5,106 bases of DNA from Woeseiaceae bacterium (GTDB taxonomy: Bacteria > Pseudomonadota > Gammaproteobacteria > Steroidobacterales > Woeseiaceae), in contig JALHUQ010000394.1 of NCBI GenBank assembly GCA_022866645.1, positions 1-5,106 on the forward strand, read 5' to 3'. The translations under genes and the position numbers were made by a program. The notes beneath the pieces are model-generated. The model was not told where the DNA came from and did not search any database. It saw nothing but the letters and a program-made list of their open reading frames with translations. Numbering within the stretch: position 1 is the stretch's first letter; each line of letters opens with the position of its first letter. Shown one piece after another: positions 1 to 5,106 of this stretch.

Positions 1-234
1 AGGCCCAGATACTGAGCGAGTGAATATGACCGGCTCATTGGAGTGATCTGGCTGGGGGTTTACTTCCCATCAACTTGAGGGGCTGCTTTCGGATGTATAG
101 CTGACCTCTAGCCCGCCCCTGGCACCCACTCAGAGCATCTGCCCCCCTACCAGCCTCGATCTCTGAAAACTGCTGCCCCTGCCATCTAAATCACGAAACC
201 CTCAGGACAGGATCACAGCAGCCTCAGTTAGTTC

Positions 235-250
235 TGGCCCCATCGGGCCA
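235..250. other. Perfect stem-loop (6-bp GC-rich stem, 4-nt loop)
   Basis: TGGCCC and GGGCCA pair perfectly around the loop CATC. The hairpin lies about 145 bases beyond the frdB stop and 36 bases before the small ORF start. Neither strand has a T-run after it, so it is not a standard intrinsic terminator. It could protect the 3' end of the frd transcript, act in a Rho-dependent context, or shape the leader of the small ORF. Which of these, if any, cannot be told from sequence. Confidence 0.35.
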
Positions 251-274
251 CCATTCAGTCTCACCAAACAGATC

Positions 275-280
275 AGGGGA
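275..280 (+). promoter_or_regulatory. Shine-Dalgarno of the 35-residue small ORF
   Basis: AGGGGA lies five bases before the ATG at 286. It is the main sequence support for translation of this small ORF. Confidence 0.45.
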
Positions 281-285
281 CTGAC

Positions 286-393
286 ATGAACTACGAACAA
301 CTAGAACTCGACACCGCAATGATCATCCTCGGCCTCGGCTACGCATCAAGCCTCGTGATGGCAGTTGGCTGGGTAGCGTCGTTCGTCCTCTGA
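286..393 (+). CDS. Candidate small single-helix membrane protein (35 residues), unknown function
   Basis: I do not recognise this short ORF. It starts with ATG at 286, preceded by AGGGGA at 275-280 with a five-base spacer, a good Shine-Dalgarno. The first ten residues are polar and acidic (E4, E7, D9). Residues 11-35 form one hydrophobic, Gly/Ala/Ser-rich stretch long enough to cross a membrane (ILGLGYASSLVMAVGWVASF is its core). There are no Lys or Arg residues. The ORF ends with the helix, and its TGA (391-393) abuts the frdB stop on the other strand. The in-frame sequence upstream has a TAG at 229 and no other ATG/GTG/TTG start. Evidence for translation is the ribosome site plus a coherent membrane-helix composition. 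Against it are the very short length and no recognised family. A chance ORF remains possible. Confidence 0.45.
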   Translation: MNYEQLELDTAMIILGLGYASSLVMAVGWVASFVL

Positions 394-1173
394 TCAGGTA
401 TTTATGTCTGGCGGCGGGTCGGAGCGGTCGCTCAGGAACTTCGATCCCAGGATGCGTCGCCTCAGGTAGGCGTAGACCTCAAGCAAAGGCAGTTCTTTCG
501 GGCATACGTCGGCACAGGCCATCAGGCCTACACAGCCGAATACGCCCTGTTGACCCGCGACGACCTCGAACCAGTCCGCATCGTCGCGCTTATCTCGTGG
601 ATCCATCATGAATCGTGAGACGCGATTGAGACCCGCCGCTGCCAGAAAGTCGGGGTTGACGTTGGCGACACCGCAGGATGCCACGCAGCAGCCACATTCG
701 ATGCAGCGGTCACCTTCGTAGATTGCCTGAGCGATATCGTCGCTCATGCGCTCCTCGGTCGCGTCTTTGTTGAAGGGTTGCTGCTCATGAATCCACGCTT
801 CGGTTCGCTCCGCCATTTCGCGAAACCAGGTTCCGGTATCGACCGACAGGTCACCAATGAGTTTGAAGGCCGGCAACGGATGCAATCGTATCGTCTCCGG
901 CAAGTCAGCCGTTAATGTTCGACAACCCAGCGACGGTCTGCCGTTCACCATCATTCCGCAGGAGCCGCAGATCGCAGAACGGCACGCGAAATCGAACTGC
1001 AGTCCCGAATCTAAAGTTTCGCGAATTTCATTCAGCGCCATGTACAGCGTCATGTACGGCCTTTCGTCGATCTCGAACACGTCAATATGCGGTTCGCTAT
1101 TTGGATCTTCGGGATTGAAACGGAAGATTTCGAATCGCAGTCGGCGCGCAGCTGCGTTTTCCTTGTCGCTCAT
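394..1173 (-). CDS. frdB: Fumarate reductase / succinate dehydrogenase iron-sulfur subunit
   Basis: This 259-residue electron-transfer subunit connects FAD in FrdA with the haems of FrdC. The N-terminal plant-ferredoxin-like domain binds [2Fe-2S] through C64, C69, C72 and C84. The C-terminal domain has CIECGCCVASC and GCVGLMACADVCP. By analogy with Wolinella, [4Fe-4S] uses C157, C160, C163 and C224, and [3Fe-4S] uses C167, C214 and C220. Spacing matches Wolinella throughout (offset 7, then 6). The segments AAGLNRVSRFMMDPRDKR and CPKELPL, and Gly rather than Pro after C167, are features I recall from Wolinella-type FrdB. The ATG at 1173 overlaps the frdA stop by 4 nt and is preceded by GGGAG seven bases upstream. 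It is the last gene of the operon in the window. Its TGA stop directly abuts the stop of a convergent small ORF. Complete, with no missing ligands. Confidence 0.97.
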   Translation of the reverse strand: MSDKENAAARRLRFEIFRFNPEDPNSEPHIDVFEIDERPYMTLYMALNEIRETLDSGLQFDFACRSAICGSCGMMVNGRPSLGCRTLTADLPETIRLHPLPAFKLIGDLSVDTGTWFREMAERTEAWIHEQQPFNKDATEERMSDDIAQAIYEGDRCIECGCCVASCGVANVNPDFLAAAGLNRVSRFMMDPRDKRDDADWFEVVAGQQGVFGCVGLMACADVCPKELPLLEVYAYLRRRILGSKFLSDRSDPPPDINT

Positions 1174-3110
1174 CTTGCCACTCCCTGGGTTTGCTGCAGA
1201 CGGCTGCCGATTGCCTCAACACTCGCAAGCCGGCCTTCCCTGGCCTGCAAGTCAGCGACCGATTCATTGTATTGGCTAACCGTCTTGTTCATTTCGATAC
1301 GCTCGTCGCTGCCATAGCCGCGGTGACCCGGGGCCAGGTCTATCAGGCCAACCGGCTCATAACTCAAGGTCGGTGCACTCGCATCCGGCTTCCAGCGAGC
1401 CAAGGTACGATTCAACCATTCGCGATCATTGCGTAGCGGGAAGTCACTGCGAAAATGTGCGCCACGACTTTCTGCTCGGGCCAATGCGCCCATCGCCACC
1501 GTCAGCGCGAGCCGCAACATGCCAGGGAAGCGCAGTGCGAATGCGAGTTCGGGATTGGCACCCGGTCCTTTGTGCCGCAGTACGGCGTGCGAACATTCTT
1601 CGATCAACGCTTTAATCTCATCGACCGCCGACTTGAGGTCATCACCGGTTCTGAAGATGCCCACTTTGGTGATCATGATTTCACCGAGTGCATCACGAAT
1701 TTCGTAGACACTGCGCCCGTTGCCCTCTCGTGCCAGCAAGTTCTGAGCGCGTTTCTCTGCGGCGGCCAGCGCCGCAAAAGCCAGTTCGGTATCGGCCTGC
1801 AAAGTCGTGCCGGAGGCATACTCGGCAACGCGCGCGCCGACGACACGGCCCGCGACCAGGGTCTCCGCGAGGCTGTTGCCACCGAGTCGGTTGAATCCGT
1901 GCATGTCCCAGCAGGCCGCCTCGCCAACGGCATAAAGGCCGGCCATGCCGTAGGCCTCACCGTCTTTGTTTACGCGCACACCGCCCATCGAATAGTGCTG
2001 CGTGGGGCGTACGGGGATCATGTCGTTCGCTGGATTGATGCCGGCAAAATCGCGACAAATATCAAAGACTTCCAGTAGCTTGGTTGTCAGGTGCTTTTCG
2101 CCAAGGTGGCGTATATCGAGCCACAGATGACGTCCATTCGGGGAGTCGACGCCGTTGCCGTCCAAAATACATTGCATCATGTGGCGCGACACGACATCAC
2201 GGCTGGCGAGTTCCTGTTTCTCCGGTTCCGCATCCACCATGAAGCGGTGCAGGTTCTTGTCCAGCAAATAGCCGCCGTCGCCACGACAGCCTTCCGTAAT
2301 CAGAATGCCGCTGGGTGACAGCGCGGTTGGATGAAATTGAACTGCTTCCATATTGCCGAGCGGAACTACGCCGGTATCCAGTGCGATCGCCGCGCCGGTC
2401 CCATAGTTGATCGTCGCATTCGTCGTGTAACGGCCGTAAATGCGCCCGTACCCGCCGGTTGCTATTACGGTCGCTTTCGCCAATACGCAAAACTGCTTTC
2501 CGGTTCGAAGGCATCGCGCTACGACGCCAAAGCAGCGGCTGCCGTCATGGATGAGTGCTATCGCCTCGACACGATCGCGCACCGTTATGCCGAGTCGCAC
2601 GACCTGACTATCGACCGCGTACAAAGCAGCATGGCCGGTTCCGGCCGCCGCATAGCAGGCACGCCATTTTGCAGTGCCACCAAAATCACGATGCGTAATC
2701 AGGCCATCGTTCTCGAGCAATTCCTCGATCTCGACGGATTCGCCCTTAATGAAGTACTTATTTTTTCCACCACGCACGCGAGTCCACGGAACACCGTAGT
2801 GGGCTAACTCGCGCACGGCGACCGGTGCCTCCTCGGCGAATATCCTTGCGACCTCCTGATCGGCGCCCCAGTCGGAACCGCGAACCGTATCCTGAAAGTG
2901 CACTTGAGGACTGTCGCCTTCGGCTTTCACGCAATTGCCGAGAGCGGCTTGCATACCGCCTTGTGCTGCACAACTGTGGCTGCGTCTTGGCGGCACCAGC
3001 GACAATATCATCGCCTCCTGTCCCGCCGCCGCCGCTTCTATCGCGCAGCGTTCGCCGGCAAGGCCACCGCCGATAACCAGTACGTCGGTTGTTATCAGTT
3101 GCGGCGTCAT
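1170..3110 (-). CDS. frdA: Fumarate reductase / succinate dehydrogenase flavoprotein (catalytic) subunit
   Basis: This 646-residue catalytic subunit interconverts fumarate and succinate on the cytoplasmic face. The N-terminal dinucleotide motif GGGLAG is at residues 14-19. SHS at 44-46 contains H45, the expected covalent FAD attachment site (Wolinella H43). Active-site residues are in place: QFHPT with H260, TEG with T272/E273, catalytic R304 in ELASRDVVSR, H372 in QHYSMGG and R408 in HGFNRLGGNS. The C-terminal domain carries ESRGAHFRSDFP and ends near APGHRGYG. Length and order match Wolinella FrdA (656 residues). There is no Tat or Sec signal, which argues against a periplasmic flavocytochrome type. 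The start ATG at 3110 overlaps the frdC stop (ATGA) and has a GAGGG Shine-Dalgarno six bases upstream. The stop overlaps the frdB start in the same way, pointing to translational coupling. It could act as fumarate reductase, succinate dehydrogenase or both; sequence alone does not decide. Confidence 0.97.
   Translation of the reverse strand: MTPQLITTDVLVIGGGLAGERCAIEAAAAGQEAMILSLVPPRRSHSCAAQGGMQAALGNCVKAEGDSPQVHFQDTVRGSDWGADQEVARIFAEEAPVAVRELAHYGVPWTRVRGGKNKYFIKGESVEIEELLENDGLITHRDFGGTAKWRACYAAAGTGHAALYAVDSQVVRLGITVRDRVEAIALIHDGSRCFGVVARCLRTGKQFCVLAKATVIATGGYGRIYGRYTTNATINYGTGAAIALDTGVVPLGNMEAVQFHPTALSPSGILITEGCRGDGGYLLDKNLHRFMVDAEPEKQELASRDVVSRHMMQCILDGNGVDSPNGRHLWLDIRHLGEKHLTTKLLEVFDICRDFAGINPANDMIPVRPTQHYSMGGVRVNKDGEAYGMAGLYAVGEAACWDMHGFNRLGGNSLAETLVAGRVVGARVAEYASGTTLQADTELAFAALAAAEKRAQNLLAREGNGRSVYEIRDALGEIMITKVGIFRTGDDLKSAVDEIKALIEECSHAVLRHKGPGANPELAFALRFPGMLRLALTVAMGALARAESRGAHFRSDFPLRNDREWLNRTLARWKPDASAPTLSYEPVGLIDLAPGHRGYGSDERIEMNKTVSQYNESVADLQAREGRLASVEAIGSRLQQTQGVAR
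1181..1185 (-). promoter_or_regulatory. Shine-Dalgarno of frdB, inside the end of frdA
   Basis: The minus strand reads GGGAG, then seven bases, then the ATG at 1173. It lies within the last codons of frdA and fixes the frdB start at the ATGA overlap. Confidence 0.7.
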
Positions 3111-3883
3111 GACGCGCCCTCACTCAGCAGAAACTCCAGCGGTGGAGACAACACTCCGGCGAGGACCAACAATGTTATCGCTCCGAGGCCGAGAACGACC
3201 CAGAAGATGACTTGCTCTATGCGGTGCAGGTGACGACGATGCGGCAGGAATCCGGAACCCCACTTCACCGCCAGACGGTAGAGCCCGACACTGGCGTGAA
3301 ACTCAACGCACAGCAACAATATTCCGTACGGCAACCACAAGCCGGCCGCGACACGCGCCAAACTCGTCGACGATTCGATGCCTGCGTGATCGCCAAACAG
3401 CGGCGTGAATATATCCATTCCGAGCAGAACCAGGTGGAAGCTGCCGAGCACCAGCATGACCATGCCGGTGCGCACTTGCCATATCCAAAGCATCGATTCC
3501 AGATGCGGAACAAAGGGCGAGTTGTCGCGACGGGATGGAACCTTGTCGCGACCGGCATTCTTGAGTCCCTTGGCAAGGGCGATCATGCGACGCCGCTCAT
3601 CCAGCTGCGCCGGAATTTTTCGCGACGCGACGATGGCGTGAACGATAAAGAGCGCGAAGATGGCGGCGATTGTGGGCTGCGCGATGTAATAGTCCTCAAG
3701 CATCGTCGCCATCCAGTCGAAACCACGTTCGCCGGTCAGTATCGAACCCACCAGGACGACGTGGCCAAACATGAAAAGGGCCAGTGCCAGACCGGTGCCA
3801 CCGCTGATGAGCTCATAAACGATTTGCCGTCGAGCGTTGACCTTCGAATCCACTGCGTTCGTTGCGTTGGTCAGAATCTTCAT
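3107..3883 (-). CDS. frdC: Dihaem cytochrome b membrane subunit of quinol:fumarate reductase / succinate:quinone oxidoreductase
   Basis: This 258-residue integral membrane subunit carries two haems b and the quinone site, and anchors FrdAB. Five hydrophobic helices are visible at about residues 22-49, 70-88, 131-156, 176-205 and 225-245. Four histidines sit where Wolinella FrdC has its haem ligands: H41 (FMFGH), H82 (IVHAIVA), H150 (GSFHLV) and H196 (EFHASVG). E63 aligns with Wolinella E66 (menaquinol oxidation), with the same 22-residue spacing from the first histidine. E194 aligns with E180 of the proposed transmembrane proton path. The motif GLYRLAVKWG is shared with Wolinella. Length matches (256 there), although the loop between helices II and III is about 18 residues longer and very basic. 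The ATG at 3883 follows the cytochrome stop by one base and has no clear Shine-Dalgarno. It is the only reasonable start before helix I. The stop overlaps frdA by 4 nt. Single-subunit dihaem type B is clear; the in vivo direction is not. Confidence 0.95.
   Translation of the reverse strand: MKILTNATNAVDSKVNARRQIVYELISGGTGLALALFMFGHVVLVGSILTGERGFDWMATMLEDYYIAQPTIAAIFALFIVHAIVASRKIPAQLDERRRMIALAKGLKNAGRDKVPSRRDNSPFVPHLESMLWIWQVRTGMVMLVLGSFHLVLLGMDIFTPLFGDHAGIESSTSLARVAAGLWLPYGILLLCVEFHASVGLYRLAVKWGSGFLPHRRHLHRIEQVIFWVVLGLGAITLLVLAGVLSPPLEFLLSEGAS
3117..3121 (-). promoter_or_regulatory. Shine-Dalgarno of frdA, inside the end of frdC
   Basis: The minus strand reads GAGGG, then six bases, then the ATG at 3110. 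It supports this start over internal ones and shows tight coupling to frdC. Confidence 0.7.
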
Positions 3884-3884
3884 T

Positions 3885-5106
3885 TCAGTCAGGATTCAAG
3901 GTCGACATGATATGCGGGTCCTCTTCCTTTTCCGCTAACAGCACATGACAGGTGTCGCATTCATGCTCTATTTCATGTCGTTCAGCCGTTCGCATTCTCT
4001 TATTGTGGCAACGGAAACAGCCGGGAGACTGGTCATGTCCTATGTGGTTGGGATAGGTGTTCCACCACACCTTCATTTGCGGAAACACGTTGAGCGAATA
4101 GATATCGCCCAGAGCACCTGCGGCTGCTTTTATTGCCTCTGATTTCTCTCCGGCAAGATCCGGGTAGTTATCGGCATAAAACTTCATCAACTCATCATCG
4201 ATGATTACTCGCGCCGCCTCATGCGAATCGTACTCCGCATCAATGATGCGCAGACTCTCACGTCTCACGAAAGGCAGCGTCCGGTCGATCAGGCCAGCGC
4301 TTATCGCATTGTTTATTTCTTTTTCAGGTGGCTTGTAGACATGGCTCGGCCGATTGTGACAGTCGACGCAATCCATATCTCTCCAGACGCCGCCATCTTC
4401 GGGGGCTTTGCGGTCACTAAACGCCGTAACCAAACCGTCTTTATCCGTCAGCTCAACCTCGTAGATCTCTTCACGAGTCTCATCCGAGCGATAGCGAATC
4501 GCGACGTTCGGATCGACGTGCCAATGTATTCCCGAAGACCCCAGGCCCCCGGCACCACCGACTCGCAACAGCAATGCCGTCGTCAACTCGGTATTTGCCT
4601 CGTCCTCTTTATAGGACTTTCGCACTGACAACTTGTCGCCCACGAACTTCGTCGGCCAATGGCATTGCTCGCAGGTATCGCGGGCCGGACGCAGATCATG
4701 CAGTGGCGTCGGAATGGGCCGCGGATACAAGTCCAGCGCCACGGAAACCAGCTGCCAGGCTCCATCGAGTTTGGATTTCACGAACCAGTCGGCACCCGGA
4801 CCGATATGGCAATCCGCACATTTGAGCCGTGAATGGGCCGATCTCTGATGCGCAGTGTGCTCGGGCTCCATCACCGAGTGGCAGGCCATGCCGCAGAACT
4901 CCGTAGATTCCATCACCTCCACGCCCTTGTAGGTCGCGGCGCTGAGTATGACGATGTTGAATATTGTTGCCGCCAGGAAGATCAGCAGCCAATTGCGTGT
5001 CTTCGGCACATTGAGATCGAAAACAGGCATCATCTGTGTCGTTTCGCCACCAGGCCTTCTGGCCATCTTGCGGCGCCACAAAACCGCCCCAATCGGAATC
5101 AGAATC
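3885..5106 (-). CDS. NapC/NirT-family membrane-anchored multihaem c-type cytochrome, ImcH-like quinol dehydrogenase (5' end outside window)
   Basis: Probable inner-membrane quinol dehydrogenase passing electrons to a periplasmic acceptor. Counting from the TTG at 5081 as residue 1, a hydrophobic helix spans about residues 30-50. Haem motifs follow: CGMACH at 63-68 (three residues between the cysteines), CADCH 88-92, CEQCH 137-141, CVDCH 238-242, CFRCH 355-359 and CDTCH 375-379, so six visible haems. Family-like segments include HIGPGADWFVKSKL, YPRPIPTP and LRPARDTCEQCHWP. The frame stays open to the window edge, and the eight extra codons (ILIPIGAV) followed by LWRRK look like the end of a preceding membrane helix. 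The true start therefore lies beyond 5106. By recall, the layout (several N-terminal helices, then a multihaem domain) fits Geobacter ImcH-type proteins better than short tetrahaem NapC/NrfH. Family assignment is strong; the ImcH comparison and the electron acceptor are inferred. It is the first visible gene of the frd operon, one base upstream of frdC. Confidence 0.9.
   Translation of the reverse strand, partial: ILIPIGAVLWRRKMARRPGGETTQMMPVFDLNVPKTRNWLLIFLAATIFNIVILSAATYKGVEVMESTEFCGMACHSVMEPEHTAHQRSAHSRLKCADCHIGPGADWFVKSKLDGAWQLVSVALDLYPRPIPTPLHDLRPARDTCEQCHWPTKFVGDKLSVRKSYKEDEANTELTTALLLRVGGAGGLGSSGIHWHVDPNVAIRYRSDETREEIYEVELTDKDGLVTAFSDRKAPEDGGVWRDMDCVDCHNRPSHVYKPPEKEINNAISAGLIDRTLPFVRRESLRIIDAEYDSHEAARVIIDDELMKFYADNYPDLAGEKSEAIKAAAGALGDIYSLNVFPQMKVWWNTYPNHIGHDQSPGCFRCHNKRMRTAERHEIEHECDTCHVLLAEKEEDPHIMSTLNPD

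Larger units (their letters stand above)
1..285. other. Apparent non-coding stretch downstream of the frd operon
   Basis: No reading frame of useful length occurs on either strand. On the plus strand the three frames close at about positions 15, 23 and 45. The minus strand has only ORFs of 8-13 codons, plus one ATG at 38-36 running off the edge without a Shine-Dalgarno. The plus strand is rich in C and in CCCCT-like runs, for example around 110-121, 140-148 and 175-180. The one clear structure is the hairpin at 235-250. A weak promoter-like pair (TTGAGG at 75-80, TATAGC at 96-101, 15-nt spacer) could serve the small ORF but is not convincing. Confidence 0.5.

Noticed and set aside
1..38. Possible start of a minus-strand gene (ATG at 38-36, reading MSRSYSLAQYLG into the edge)
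   Set aside because: The sequence before the ATG (minus strand CAGATCACTCCA) has no Shine-Dalgarno, and only 12 codons are visible. It is not supportable.
75..101. Promoter-like pair TTGAGG / TATAGC upstream of the small ORF
   Set aside because: The spacer is only 15 nt and both boxes are imperfect. Such matches occur by chance at this length.
1..396. Clustering of GATC sites (six in about 400 bases) and a GATCAGG repeat at 271-277 and 392-398
   Set aside because: It is denser than in the rest of the window by rough count, but the numbers are small. GATC is common throughout the genes and no ordered spacing is seen.
660..705. Extra cysteine (C162) in the FrdB cluster motif CIECGCC as a possible novel ligand
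   Set aside because: The same CC pair occurs in Wolinella FrdB and in ordinary SdhB proteins, so it is normal for the family.
1455..2078. Plus-strand 207-codon open frame inside frdA
   Set aside because: It is antisense to conserved FrdA residues, with no recognisable domain. It is explained by codon bias on the opposite strand.
3212..3910. Plus-strand 232-codon open frame across the whole of frdC
   Set aside because: It is antisense to a clearly real membrane protein, its product is polar and low in recognisable motifs, and it has no homologous features. It is a shadow frame of GC-rich coding DNA.

Overview
The window is mostly one minus-strand respiratory gene cluster. In transcription order it encodes a multihaem NapC/NirT-family c-type cytochrome (5' end outside the window), then the cytochrome b, flavoprotein and iron-sulfur subunits of a dihaem quinol:fumarate reductase / succinate:quinone oxidoreductase (frdC-frdA-frdB). 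The junctions are very tight: a 1-nt gap (cytochrome/frdC) and two 4-nt ATGA overlaps (frdC/frdA, frdA/frdB). The four genes therefore very probably form one operon whose promoter lies beyond position 5106.

The Frd subunits resemble, from memory, the Wolinella succinogenes type in both sequence and gene order (C-A-B). All ligands and catalytic residues I could align by eye are present: FAD-linking His, catalytic Arg and His residues, eleven Fe-S cysteines, four haem-b histidines and the two membrane glutamates important in Wolinella. FrdA has no signal peptide, so FrdAB should sit on the cytoplasmic face. The upstream cytochrome has six visible haem motifs and recalls the Geobacter ImcH-like quinol dehydrogenases. 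Together the genes suggest a quinone-linked anaerobic or microaerobic chain: FrdCAB links fumarate/succinate to the quinone pool in the cytoplasm, and the cytochrome links the same pool to a periplasmic acceptor. No periplasmic partner is visible.

Beyond frdB (positions 1-393) no conserved gene is recognised. This stretch holds a perfect 6-bp hairpin (235-250) and a plausible plus-strand small ORF (286-393, 35 residues, one hydrophobic helix, good Shine-Dalgarno). The small ORF converges on frdB with zero spacing: the two stop codons together form the palindrome TGATCA. The remainder looks non-coding.

The organism is a moderately GC-rich Gram-negative bacterium with c-type cytochrome maturation, probably a proteobacterium (gamma- or delta-like). 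This is inferred from gene content, and the lineage cannot be fixed from the window. The Frd enzyme itself is a known type. The less ordinary points are the co-operonic ImcH-like cytochrome, an unusually long FrdC loop and the abutting small ORF.
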